Shown here: positions 43,784-51,601 of the stretch, one piece after another | Layout: each line of letters starts with the position of its first letter | Position numbering within the stretch: the stretch's first letter is position 1 | DNA from: Bacteroidales bacterium | GTDB lineage: Bacteria; Bacteroidota; Bacteroidia; Bacteroidales; UBA932 | NCBI GenBank assembly: GCA_017477335.1 | Contig: JAFUVY010000015.1 | Location: 19,791 to 83,790, forward strand | DNA length: 64,000 bases | Direction: 5' to 3' | The notes under the pieces: generated by a model | What the model was told of the DNA's origin: nothing | What the model saw: only the letters and a program-made list of their open reading frames with translations | Databases searched by the model: none | Program-made: the position numbers and the translations under genes

Positions 43784-44592
43784 AATCCCGCAGTTGGATA
43801 TCGGTTGCAGCAGAATTGGCGGTCTTTTTTTCACTGGAGGCCGCCTCGCTGTATATGATATCCAACAACGGAGACCTCCAGAAAAACGCCGTCGCAAGGG
43901 CCATTCACAACGTTAGCGGCACGCTCTGGGGCGGGATAAACTCCACCGCGTCCTACTTCTCCCTTGCCAAAGAAAACCAAAGGCTGGCAGAGGAGAACTC
44001 CAAACTTACCGCCCTTGTCCTGGACCTGGAGGGAGCCTTGGCCGACATCCATACGGACACCATGGCCTTTCCCGCCAAAGCCAGGGGCTTTGAGTATATC
44101 AACGCCCAGGTGGTAAAGTCCAGCCACGCCAAAAAGCACAACTACTTTATCATCAACCGGGGCTACCTGGACGGTGTAAAGGAAAAATCCGGGGTGGTGA
44201 CAAGCGACGGAGTCGTGGGCATAGTGGATGCCGTAAGCGCACACCATGCGTACGCCTTTTCCTTCTTCAACACGGAGGTGTCCATAAGTGCAAGAATAGG
44301 CCATGAAGGGGCCATGGGGCCCCTGATTTGGGACGGCATTCACAGCAACAGGGCCATCCTTAAGGAGATTCCGCTCCAGTTCAAGTATCATGAGGGCGAC
44401 ACCGTTTATACCAGCGGCAATTCCCTGCTCTTCCCTCCGGATCTGCCCCTGGGAGTGGCCGGAAAGGCCAGGATAGTAAACGGCGCAACCAACGACATAG
44501 AAATCACCCTGTTCCGTGATTACTCCGCCGTACGCTACGTTACGGTTGTACACAATCTTTCATTTGACGAAATAGAGGAGTTTGGCAAATGA
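43780..44592 (+). CDS. mreC: Rod-shape-determining protein MreC
   Basis: The 270-residue protein has one N-terminal membrane helix (about 8-30), a coiled coil (about 60-95, LAKENQRLAEENSKLTALVL) and two periplasmic beta domains with the family features INRGYLDGVKEKSGVVTSDGVVGIV (shown here as one region) and DTVYTSGNSLLFPPDLPLGV. MreC links cytoplasmic MreB to the wall synthases. It overlaps mreB and mreD by four bases each. Confidence 0.93.
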   Translation: MKSRSWISVAAELAVFFSLEAASLYMISNNGDLQKNAVARAIHNVSGTLWGGINSTASYFSLAKENQRLAEENSKLTALVLDLEGALADIHTDTMAFPAKARGFEYINAQVVKSSHAKKHNYFIINRGYLDGVKEKSGVVTSDGVVGIVDAVSAHHAYAFSFFNTEVSISARIGHEGAMGPLIWDGIHSNRAILKEIPLQFKYHEGDTVYTSGNSLLFPPDLPLGVAGKARIVNGATNDIEITLFRDYSAVRYVTVVHNLSFDEIEEFGK

Positions 44593-45101
44593 GGAAAGTG
44601 AATTTTTGGCTTGTCTATGCACTCACGCTTGCAGTGCAGCTTCTCATAAGCAATCTTGTGGGCATTTCTCCGCTTGTGGGCATTTCCCTGCTCCCGGTAA
44701 TGATTCTTTGCCTGCCGGGCCGCATTGGAACCATCCCGGGGATGCTGGTGGCCTTTGTTACCGGACTTGCCGTTGACTTACTGGCCGATGGCCTCCCGGG
44801 CCTCAACGCCCTTGCCCTGGTCCCCGTGGCCGCACTAAGGCGGCCCATCATAGGCATGGTGTTCGGCTCCGGCCTTTTTGCCAGAAACGAAGATTTCTCC
44901 GCAAGGCACGGCAGCTACGGGAAAGTCTTCATGGCGCTCCTGCTTTCCCAGCTGGTATTCTGCACCGTTTACGTATGGGCCGATTCCGGCTTCCCCGCCT
45001 TCCGCTGGGACACTCTCCTTGGCATCGTCCTTTCCACCGCGGCGGGCGTTACAGTGTCGCTCTTTGCTATCGGCAATCTTGCTCCTGACAGCAAGAGATG
45101 A
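44589..45101 (+). CDS. mreD: Rod-shape-determining protein MreD
   Basis: The 170-residue membrane protein has about five hydrophobic helices (MRKVNFWLVYALTLAVQLLI to the final FAIGNLAPDSKR). Sequence is weakly conserved in this family; the assignment rests on size, topology, the motif DLLADGLPGLNALALV and the place between mreC and PBP2. Overlaps both neighbours by four bases. Confidence 0.85.
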   Translation: MRKVNFWLVYALTLAVQLLISNLVGISPLVGISLLPVMILCLPGRIGTIPGMLVAFVTGLAVDLLADGLPGLNALALVPVAALRRPIIGMVFGSGLFARNEDFSARHGSYGKVFMALLLSQLVFCTVYVWADSGFPAFRWDTLLGIVLSTAAGVTVSLFAIGNLAPDSKR

Positions 45102-46936
45102 GTACCGACGACAGGCATATCTGGCTTTTGGTGGGCCTGGGAGCGGCTGTTGCAGTGCTGCTTTGGAAGCTTTTCTCCATCCAGATTCTGGACAGCCACT
45201 ACAAGGAAGATGCAAGCCGCAATTCCATGGTTTACGAGACCATATACCCCACCCGCGGCATCATCTACGACCGCAACGGCGACATCCTGGTGGGCAACAA
45301 AGTGGCGTACGACATTGTGGTTACCCCGCGTGAGGTCACGGCGTTCGACACCACCGCCCTGGCCCAGGTGCTGGGCGTGAGCAAGGAATTCATCGAGGGA
45401 AAGATGGAGGATTTTGCCCGCAGGCGCAGGTCCATCGGCTACCAGTCCGTTACCATGATGAGGATGGTCCCTTCGGAGACTTACATGCGTTTTGACGAGG
45501 TCAAGTACAAGTTCCCCGGATTCAGGGGACAGGTGCGCGGCATCAGGGATTACCCGGTAAATGCCGGAGGAAACCTGCTGGGGTACGTGTCGGAGGTCAA
45601 CCAGAGGTATATAGACCGGCATAACGGGGAGTATCAGAAGGGAGACTACGCCGGCATGACCGGCATTGAGGCGGCAAGAGAGGCGGACCTACGCGGGGAA
45701 AAAGGTTATCACATCTACCTCAGGAATTCCAAGAACCAGATAGAGCAGTCCTACAACGACGGGGCCTCCGACAAGGAAGCCATTCCCGGCAGGGACATAA
45801 TGACCACCATAGACGCCGCCCTGCAGCAGTACGGGCAGGAGCTCATGAAAAACAAGGTAGGCTCCATCGTGGCCATAGAACCTTCCACCGGCGAAATCCT
45901 GGCCCTTGTATCCTCCCCCGGCATAGACGTGGAGCAACTGGCCGATATAGGCAAGTACTACAACGAGATTGCGGCCAATCCCTATAAGCCCATGTACAAC
46001 AGGGCCGTATCGGCCTCTTATCCTCCCGGATCCGTATTCAAGCTGGTGAACGGGCTGGTGGGCCTGGAAGACGGCGTCCTGCGGCCGGAAATGATGTATC
46101 CCTGCCACCAGGGGTATTATTTTGGGGCAGGGCACAAGCTGGGATGCCATGCACACCGTTCGCCCATCAACATGGAGGAATCCATCATGATGAGCTGCAA
46201 CGCCTATTACTGCTACGTGCTCAAGAACATCCTGGACCAGAAGCAGTTTGACTCCGTGTCCGAAGGGCTGGACCACTGGAGGGAGATGGTGATGAGCTTT
46301 GGATTCGGCCGCAAACTGGGGAGCGATTTCCCGGCCGAACTCAGCGGTAACATACCCACTTCCAAATACTACAACAGGGCCTACCGCGGCAGCTGGAATT
46401 CCACCACGGTAATCTCCCTCTCCATAGGACAGGGTGAGATTCTGGCAACGCCCATGCATCTTGCAAACCTCTGTGCCACAATTGCAAACAGGGGATATTA
46501 CTATATTCCGCACATTATCAAGGAGTCGGAGGGGGTGGAGATTGAGCCCCGCTTCAAAGAAAAACAATACACCAAGGTATCCCAAGAGCATTTCCCCAAG
46601 GTGATACGGGGCATGTGGAGGGCCGTGAATGCAGAGCCTGGAGCCGGCGGAACGGCAAGAATTGCCCATCTGGACGGACTTGACATCTGCGGGAAAACGG
46701 GAACTGCACAGAACCCGCGAGGCGCGGACAATTCCGTTTTCATCTGCTTTGCGCCCATGGACAATCCCAAGATTGCCGTGGCGGCTTATGTGGAAAACGG
46801 CGGCTTTGGGGCAACCTACGCGGCTCCAATGGCATCCCTCATGGTGGAGAAGTATCTCACCGGGGAGATTTCCAGGAAAGACCTGGAAAAGCGTATGAAA
46901 GAAAGCAATCTCATGTCCAGGGTAAAACGTGATTGA
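45098..46936 (+). CDS. mrdA: Penicillin-binding protein 2
   Basis: The 612-residue class B PBP has one membrane helix (about 8-28), a dimerisation/pedestal domain (GIIYDRNGDILVGN; YVSEVNQRYIDRH) and a transpeptidase domain: SVFK in YPPGSVFKLVNG, SCN in MMSCNAYYC and KTGTAQNP. It cross-links peptidoglycan during elongation together with RodA. Normal length. The rodA gene starts 8 bases before its stop. Confidence 0.96.
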   Translation: MSTDDRHIWLLVGLGAAVAVLLWKLFSIQILDSHYKEDASRNSMVYETIYPTRGIIYDRNGDILVGNKVAYDIVVTPREVTAFDTTALAQVLGVSKEFIEGKMEDFARRRRSIGYQSVTMMRMVPSETYMRFDEVKYKFPGFRGQVRGIRDYPVNAGGNLLGYVSEVNQRYIDRHNGEYQKGDYAGMTGIEAAREADLRGEKGYHIYLRNSKNQIEQSYNDGASDKEAIPGRDIMTTIDAALQQYGQELMKNKVGSIVAIEPSTGEILALVSSPGIDVEQLADIGKYYNEIAANPYKPMYNRAVSASYPPGSVFKLVNGLVGLEDGVLRPEMMYPCHQGYYFGAGHKLGCHAHRSPINMEESIMMSCNAYYCYVLKNILDQKQFDSVSEGLDHWREMVMSFGFGRKLGSDFPAELSGNIPTSKYYNRAYRGSWNSTTVISLSIGQGEILATPMHLANLCATIANRGYYYIPHIIKESEGVEIEPRFKEKQYTKVSQEHFPKVIRGMWRAVNAEPGAGGTARIAHLDGLDICGKTGTAQNPRGADNSVFICFAPMDNPKIAVAAYVENGGFGATYAAPMASLMVEKYLTGEISRKDLEKRMKESNLMSRVKRD

Positions 46937-48461
46937 GAGCATAGGAAATAAAAGGAGCCTGAAGCATTCCATAGACTGGGTGGTGATAGGCATTTATCTG
47001 GCACTGGTTTTCATAGGCTGGATAAACATCTATGCGTCCATTCATTCCACGGAGCCTCCGTCCATCTTTTACTGGGGAGCCCGCAGCGGCAAGCAGTTTG
47101 TGTGGATGCTCACTTCCTTCGGCCTGGCTGCAATTATCCTGTTTTTGATACCGCCACGGTGGTGGGAAGGGCTGTCTGTACCGCTGTACCTGCTTGTACT
47201 TGGGCTTCTGGTGCTGGTGATTTTTGTGTCCAAGGACGTCAAGGGCTCACATTCCTGGTTTGAACTTGGGCCCGTGAAGTTCCAGCCTGCGGAGATTTCC
47301 AAAATAACCACTTCCCTGCTGCTCGCAACGGTACTGAGCATGCAGGGCTTCAAGATGACCCGCATAAAGGACTTCCTTAAGGCGGCGGCCCTGATTGCCG
47401 TGCCCATGCTGGTCATCATTGCCGAGAGTGAAACCGGATCGGCCCTGGTGTATGCAGGATTTATCTTTGTACTGTACAGGGAAGGACTGTCCGGATGGTG
47501 GCTGGGTGCCGTAGGGCTGGTGATAGCCCTGTTCGTTTTTACCCTCTTTTCCGGGGCATATACGTCTTTCCTTATACTTGCCGGCGTGCTGTACCTGTGC
47601 TACGTCCTGGCCGGGGAAGTCAAAAAGCCCGGGCGGATGCTGCTTGCCGGCATTGCAGGGATGGTGTTCCTTATTTTTGTTCCGGACATTCTGGGCTGGG
47701 TTTCCTCCCTTGCCCAGGCCCGCATGGAGTGGATGAGAAATGTTGTCTGGGTACCCCAGGCCGGAGAAACCCAGGACCTGTCATGGGGCTTTGTCACGGA
47801 GATTACCCCGGAGAGCGTGTTCCTTGTCCTTACTGCGATAGCCCTGCCTGTCCTTGGCGCATACACACTGCGGAAAAGGGAATTCTTCCTGGCGGCACTG
47901 ATAGGAGTATTCCTTCTGGGCGTAGGGCTGGTATTCTCTACGGACTACATTTTTGACAATGTGCTGCAGCCACACCAGAGGGGCAGGATAGAGGTTCTTC
48001 TGGGAATAAAGGAAGACCTTGCGGGCGTCGGGTACAATGTGAACCAGTCCAAGATTGCCATCGGCTCGGGAGGGCTGCTGGGGAAGGGCTTCCTTCAGGG
48101 GACGCAGACCACTTACGGTTTTGTGCCGGAGCAGTCCACGGACTTTATCTTCTGCACCATAGGGGAGGAATGGGGCTTTGTTGGCTGCCTGATTGTGATT
48201 TTGCTGTATGCCTTCCTGATTGTCCGCATTATCCTGGACGCGGAGGACTGCCGTTCCGCCTTTACCCGGGTCTATGGATACTGCGTTGCCGCCTGCATTT
48301 TCATGCATCTTTTCATAAACATCGGCATGACGGTGGGGCTGATGCCCGTTATCGGCATACCCCTGCCGCTGCTTTCCTACGGTGGATCGTCACTGTGGGC
48401 CTTTACAATATTGATTTTTATATTCCTAGCCCTTTACAGAGATGAAAAGAAATACTTCTAA
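46929..48461 (+). CDS. rodA: Rod-shape protein RodA (SEDS glycosyltransferase)
   Basis: The 510-residue polytopic protein polymerises glycan strands from lipid II with PBP2. It shows about ten membrane helices and the SEDS signatures KGSHSWFELGPVKFQPAEISK, GKGFLQGTQTTYGFVPEQSTDFIF and the C-terminal PLPLLSYGGSSLWAF. The start is a GTG overlapping the PBP2 stop by eight bases. There is a longer than usual periplasmic section (around 230-310), common in Bacteroidota RodA. It overlaps the SDR gene by 20 bases. Confidence 0.95.
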   Translation: MIESIGNKRSLKHSIDWVVIGIYLALVFIGWINIYASIHSTEPPSIFYWGARSGKQFVWMLTSFGLAAIILFLIPPRWWEGLSVPLYLLVLGLLVLVIFVSKDVKGSHSWFELGPVKFQPAEISKITTSLLLATVLSMQGFKMTRIKDFLKAAALIAVPMLVIIAESETGSALVYAGFIFVLYREGLSGWWLGAVGLVIALFVFTLFSGAYTSFLILAGVLYLCYVLAGEVKKPGRMLLAGIAGMVFLIFVPDILGWVSSLAQARMEWMRNVVWVPQAGETQDLSWGFVTEITPESVFLVLTAIALPVLGAYTLRKREFFLAALIGVFLLGVGLVFSTDYIFDNVLQPHQRGRIEVLLGIKEDLAGVGYNVNQSKIAIGSGGLLGKGFLQGTQTTYGFVPEQSTDFIFCTIGEEWGFVGCLIVILLYAFLIVRIILDAEDCRSAFTRVYGYCVAACIFMHLFINIGMTVGLMPVIGIPLPLLSYGGSSLWAFTILIFIFLALYRDEKKYF

Positions 48462-49302
48462 GCGGATACTCATAACAGGTGCTTCCAGCGGGATTGGTTT
48501 TGATGCGGCCAAGGCACTTGCCCAACAGGGACATACCGTATTTGCCGCGGCAAGGCGTGTGGCACTTATGGAGCCGCTGCGGGAATTTGGCGTTACGCCT
48601 GTAGCCCTGGACGTGACGGACCAGGCCTCCATAGCCGCGTGCCTTGAGGCCGTGGGGGAAGTGGACGTTCTCATCAACAATGCCGGCTACGGATATTTTG
48701 GGCCGATAGAGGTGGTCTCCGACCAGGAAGCCCGAAGGCAGCTGGACGTGAACCTCTTTGGCCTTGCGGCACTTTGCCGGGCAGTTCTTCCCGGTATGAG
48801 GGAACGCGGAAGCGGAAGGATAATCAACGTGGCGTCAGTGGCCGGCAGGGCCTGTCTATACTTTGGAGGCTGGTACAACGTGTCCAAGTTTGCCGTGGAG
48901 GCCTTTTCCGATGCCCTCCGCATGGAGGTTTCCCCCTTCGGGATAGACGTGGTTCTTATTGAGCCCGGCGGCATCAAGACCGAATGGGGCATAATTGCCG
49001 CCGATCACCTTTCCGAATGTACCGCCGGTACGGCCTACGAAGCCCCCGCCCTCAGGGAGGCCGGCGTCATGAAGACCGGCTACACCATCGACCTTCTCTC
49101 CAAGCCTTCCACGGTGACACGGGGGATTGTGCGTGCGGTAAAGGCCCGTCGGCCCCGTGCACGATATCACATGGGAGCAGGCTCCGGATCCATAATCTTC
49201 TGGCATACGGTGCTGCCCACCCGCCTGTGGGACGCCATAATGAGGATGCTGGCACATCCGGGCATTGCCAAGTTTGTATCAAAGCTTAACAAACGGACAT
49301 AG
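48442..49302 (+). CDS. Short-chain dehydrogenase/reductase
   Basis: The 286-residue Rossmann-fold oxidoreductase has the dinucleotide loop TGASSGIG, the NNAGYGYFG motif, a catalytic Ser (SVAG), and YNVSK with the catalytic Tyr and Lys. The substrate is unknown. It overlaps the end of rodA by 20 bases, so it is translated with the shape operon, although no role in shape is known; the coupling may just reflect gene order. It is the last gene before the intron-containing tRNA and the mobile element. Confidence 0.92.
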   Translation: MKRNTSKRILITGASSGIGFDAAKALAQQGHTVFAAARRVALMEPLREFGVTPVALDVTDQASIAACLEAVGEVDVLINNAGYGYFGPIEVVSDQEARRQLDVNLFGLAALCRAVLPGMRERGSGRIINVASVAGRACLYFGGWYNVSKFAVEAFSDALRMEVSPFGIDVVLIEPGGIKTEWGIIAADHLSECTAGTAYEAPALREAGVMKTGYTIDLLSKPSTVTRGIVRAVKARRPRARYHMGAGSGSIIFWHTVLPTRLWDAIMRMLAHPGIAKFVSKLNKRT

Positions 49303-49331
49303 GGACAGGCTTGATGATGGGGTTATCGGCG

Positions 49332-49365
49332 TTGTGGCATATATTGGGAAAAAGTATTATCTTTG
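49332..49365 (+). promoter_or_regulatory. Promoter for the tRNA-Leu gene
   Basis: TTG (49332-49334) and TATCTTTG (49358-49365) are 23 bases apart and lie 14 bases before the tRNA 5' end, as expected for Bacteroidota tRNA genes. Confidence 0.55.
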
Positions 49366-49379
49366 CATCCCCAACCCCT

Positions 49380-49786
49380 GCCTTGGTGGTGGAATGGTAG
49401 ACACGAGGGACTTAGACACGTTCTTTGAAATAATTATTTGTAAGAGACAAAAGTTAAGACTATACATAAATGGCAATAATGTGTCCCAATTGCCATGCCC
49501 TTACAAGTAATTATCGAGGAAGAGCACAATTGAGTGCACTCTCTGAAAAGAGAGATGTAGAATGTCGTAAATTCAAGGAAACCATAACGGGTAAAGCCGA
49601 TGGCAATCTTGAGCCAAGCCTCTGAAAGGAGGAAGGTGCAGAGACTAGACACGACACACCTAAAGAGCATAGCTCCACGGTGAAGGAATAGTCCAGACCA
49701 CAAACAGAAATGGTGGCGAAAGCCATAGTGGTAAGAAAATCCCTTGGCCCGAAACGGCCGTGCGGGTTCGATTCCCGCCCGAGGCA
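49380..49786 (+). tRNA. tRNA-Leu(UAA), interrupted by a group I intron
   Basis: The 5' exon is 49380-49413 and the 3' exon 49736-49786. Joined, they give an 85-nt class II tRNA: acceptor GCCTTGG pairs with CCGAGGC (one G-U) and discriminator A; D-stem GTG/CAC; anticodon stem AGGGA/TCCCT; loop C-T-T-A-A-A-A with anticodon TAA; long variable arm around GGCC-CGAAAC-GGCC; T-arm GCGGG-TTCGATT-CCCGC. CCA is not encoded. The long variable arm and A73 fit leucine. The intron sits after the first anticodon base (U34), the same place as in cyanobacterial and plastid trnL(UAA). Splicing is needed for a working tRNA. Confidence 0.93.
49414..49735 (+). ncRNA. Group I intron in tRNA-Leu(UAA)
   Basis: The 322-nt insert begins after the U of the anticodon and ends in G, the expected last base. 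The conserved core is clear: P element AATTCAAGGAAACC (49570-49583), Q element AATCTTGAGCCAAGCC (49605-49620), R element GTGCAGAGACTA (49636-49647) and S element AAGGAATAGTCC (49683-49694). GACTA in R pairs with TAGTC in S to make P7. A hairpin ATGGCAAT/ATTGCCAT (49470-49496) holds GTGTCCC in its loop, which can pair with the exon GGGAC-UU around a U-G pair at the 5' splice site, so it may be the guide sequence. The core resembles the plastid/cyanobacterial trnL intron (IC3 group). There is no open frame for a homing endonuclease. Confidence 0.92.
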
Positions 49787-49793
49787 CAAATTT

Positions 49794-49843
49794 TCTCCGT
49801 ATCTTATTGGAATCCAATTTGATACGGAGATTTGTTTTGTTTT
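49794..49843 (+). terminator. Terminator behind tRNA-Leu
   Basis: TCTCCGTATC (49794-49803) and GATACGGAGA (49821-49830) form a perfect 10-bp stem, with an inner ATTGG/CCAAT extension, followed by a T-rich run (49831-49843). It should end the tRNA transcript. It may also be part of the attachment region of the element. Confidence 0.75.
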
Positions 49844-49914
49844 CACCCCACCCGCACCCCACCAAATTTCCGGGTGTGGTTTCTGCACCTTTTATGACTC
49901 TTTTGCCAAGCGGA

Positions 49915-49946
49915 TTTGGACAGGCGGAAAAGCTTCGCTAAATTTG
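49915..49946 (+). promoter_or_regulatory. Promoter for the first element gene
   Basis: TTTG (49915-49918) and TAAATTTG (49939-49946) are 20 bases apart, 18 bases before the ATG at 49965. Confidence 0.6.
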
Positions 49947-49964
49947 TACGCAAACTAATGACGA

Positions 49965-50621
49965 ATGGCGTATTGGTATGACATATTCTCTCCGCTTTCG
50001 AAGGAGATTATAAAGGACGATGAAAGGCTCAATCGGACAAACCGTGTTATCGCAGTCATCGTCTTCCTTGTCACCGTCGTCATTCTTGTGCTCACATTTG
50101 TCAGCGATTCGGCCTCCCTGACCGACGGCATCAACTATCCTTTCCATGTGTTTTTTGTCAGCCTGGCAAAGGTGGCGCTATACCTGATAGGATACGTTGC
50201 CGTTTGCTGGGCAGTCCGCACCATCGCACATATTCTCACTCCAAAGGGAGCGCCCGTTCAGGTGCAGGAAGAAACTGCCATCCGACCGCTTGAAAAGCTC
50301 CTCGTCCCCAGCGAAAAGAGCATAAAAGACGTCATTATTGATAAATCCATGGTGTTTCTCAACGACTATCATGACGGGAAAGCCGTTGCCTGTCTCTTTG
50401 AAGCCCTGCAAGAAAGGCATTTTATCGAGGGTGACAATCAGACTGCCTTTTTCAATGCCGCCAAAGCGACCTTCCCGGATTCCATAACAATCAATCTCAG
50501 GGCATTCCAGATGGCTTACAGCACACTCTCAGAGGATCTGTTCGAAGGGAAAGCCATGAAAACGGTCGATAAGATGAGGGATGTTTTGGACGAACTTTTG
50601 AACCAAATCCCTGCAGAATAA
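49965..50621 (+). CDS. Two-helix membrane protein of unknown function
   Basis: The 218-residue protein has two membrane helices (about 27-48 and 63-88) near the N-terminus and a soluble helical domain (about 110-218). No domain is recognised. It stands alone between the tRNA terminator and the mobilisation genes with its own promoter and a terminator behind it, so it is an independent unit, possibly the first gene of the element. Codon use and composition do not look damaged. Confidence 0.75.
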   Translation: MAYWYDIFSPLSKEIIKDDERLNRTNRVIAVIVFLVTVVILVLTFVSDSASLTDGINYPFHVFFVSLAKVALYLIGYVAVCWAVRTIAHILTPKGAPVQVQEETAIRPLEKLLVPSEKSIKDVIIDKSMVFLNDYHDGKAVACLFEALQERHFIEGDNQTAFFNAAKATFPDSITINLRAFQMAYSTLSEDLFEGKAMKTVDKMRDVLDELLNQIPAE

Positions 50622-50625
50622 TTTG

Positions 50626-50658
50626 CGCGCAATTTGCGCGTTGCAATCCGCAATTTAA
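50626..50658. repeat. Short GCGC-centred repeats
   Basis: AATTTGCGCG occurs twice in 21 bases, overlapping the palindrome TTGCGCGCAA, and a related CCGCAATTT follows. This cluster lies between the membrane protein gene and the excisionase-like gene and could be an operator or a DNA-bending/excision site. No function is shown. Confidence 0.35.
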
Positions 50659-50675
50659 CCCACTTTATTTTTGCG

Positions 50676-50710
50676 CCATCACCCAGGTCGGGTGGTGGCT
50701 TTTTCGTTTT
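50676..50710 (+). terminator. Terminator or attenuator before the HTH gene
   Basis: CCATCACCC (50676-50684) and GGGTGGTGG (50690-50698) pair with one G-U, followed by CTTTTTCGTTTT. A TATTTTTG promoter-like box (50666-50673) lies directly in front, so the hairpin may terminate the upstream gene or, if that box is used, act in a leader. Confidence 0.65.
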
Positions 50711-50764
50711 GTACCGGCCGGACCGAAAGCCTGGATAAAGACCGGTTGATAAAACTATAACGCC

Positions 50765-51079
50765 ATGTGTGAAGATTTATTGAGGCTGTTGGAAAACGGC
50801 GAAACCTCCCGGATTACCATCCAGATAACCGGGGAAGAACTGATGAGTCTCATCCGGGAAACCGCGAAAGAACTCAGCGAATTATCCAGAACGAAAAGTA
50901 AGGGGGATGAGGATTACTTGCCAAAGAAAGAGGTAATGGCAATCCTCGGAGTTTGCGACACCACTCTTTGGCTATGGGCAAAGAACAATTACTTGAAACC
51001 CGCCAAGGCCGGGCGTAAGGTGATGTACCGCAAATCAGATGTCCTGCGCCTGCTTGAAACGAAGGAGGACCGTGTATGA
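50765..51079 (+). CDS. Helix-turn-helix protein, excisionase-like
   Basis: The 104-residue protein has a helical N-terminal part (about 1-50) and a MerR/excisionase-type HTH of the HTH_17 kind (about 55-98: YLPKKEVMAILGVCDTTLWLW, then the wing VMYRKSDVLRLL; both shown only in part). Such proteins commonly precede mobilisation genes in Bacteroides elements and act as excision or regulatory factors. It is 156 bases upstream of the MobC-like gene, separated by the oriT-like palindromes. Confidence 0.8.
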   Translation: MCEDLLRLLENGETSRITIQITGEELMSLIRETAKELSELSRTKSKGDEDYLPKKEVMAILGVCDTTLWLWAKNNYLKPAKAGRKVMYRKSDVLRLLETKEDRV

Positions 51080-51090
51080 GGGGCTGACTA

Positions 51091-51144
51091 TCCCTTCGTA
51101 TGAAGGGTAGCGAGGTTATGTTTCGGTAAACCGAAACCACCTCG
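51091..51144. other. oriT-like region with nested palindromes
   Basis: Two hairpins lie just upstream of the mobilisation genes: CCCTTC-GTAT-GAAGGG (51092-51107) and a longer one, CGAGGT ... TTTCGGT-AA-ACCGAAA-CC-ACCTCG (51111-51144). Their position next to mobC and the relaxase is typical of a transfer origin. The nic site cannot be read from sequence alone. The last 18 bases also occur at the integrase stop codon. Confidence 0.5.
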
Positions 51145-51235
51145 CAGCCTGCTCCCGGTGGTCGCAGACTGACCGCTGCCGCGCAGGCCATCCCATGACG
51201 ATGAGAAAGAAAAAGATGAAAAGAAGAATGCAACC

Positions 51236-51601
51236 ATGAAAACAAAAAAGAATAAGGGCGGCCGCCCGAAGGTAAGGGAAACGCGCAGGAAGCAATTCCG
51301 CGTCTCCATAGCCCTTGACATCATCGACAAGCAGCGGCTGGATTACAACATCAAAAAGTCAGGACTTCGCAGGGCCGATTACCTGCGTGAGGCCATCTTT
51401 GACGGCGTCATCCGAGAGGCTCTGACGCAGGAGGAGACACACCTCATCCGCCAGACGTACAAACTGGGCCAACTGCTAGCCCTGCTCTTCACGCAAGGGC
51501 GCCTGAATAAAGACGTCAACGCCAAGGCGGAATTCGCCAAGGCAATTGCCGCCATCAATGAAATCAGCGAATACTTCTTAACCAAAATCTCCAGAAAATG
51601 A
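51236..51601 (+). CDS. MobC-like mobilisation protein
   Basis: The 121-residue basic protein begins with a GRPKVRETRRKQFRVSIAL stretch that resembles a ribbon-helix-helix DNA-binding domain, followed by helical residues including GLRRADYLREAIF and a C-terminal helix. This is the pattern of MobC/relaxosome accessory proteins, which melt or bend oriT for the relaxase. The relaxase start overlaps its stop by four bases (ATGA), implying coupled synthesis. Confidence 0.85.
   Translation: MKTKKNKGGRPKVRETRRKQFRVSIALDIIDKQRLDYNIKKSGLRRADYLREAIFDGVIREALTQEETHLIRQTYKLGQLLALLFTQGRLNKDVNAKAEFAKAIAAINEISEYFLTKISRK

Noticed and set aside
49399-49653. TAGACACG three times (tRNA D-arm, intron start, near P7)
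   Set aside because: Each copy belongs to a separate, explained structure; eight bases three times is weak evidence.
49414-49735. Group II intron or insertion sequence inside the tRNA
   Set aside because: No domain V-like end, no GUGYG start and no transposase or terminal repeats; the group I core elements are clear.
49434-49888. Small open frames across the tRNA-Leu region
   Set aside because: They cross the intron core and both tRNA exons; the RNA structure explains the sequence and no homing-endonuclease motif is visible.
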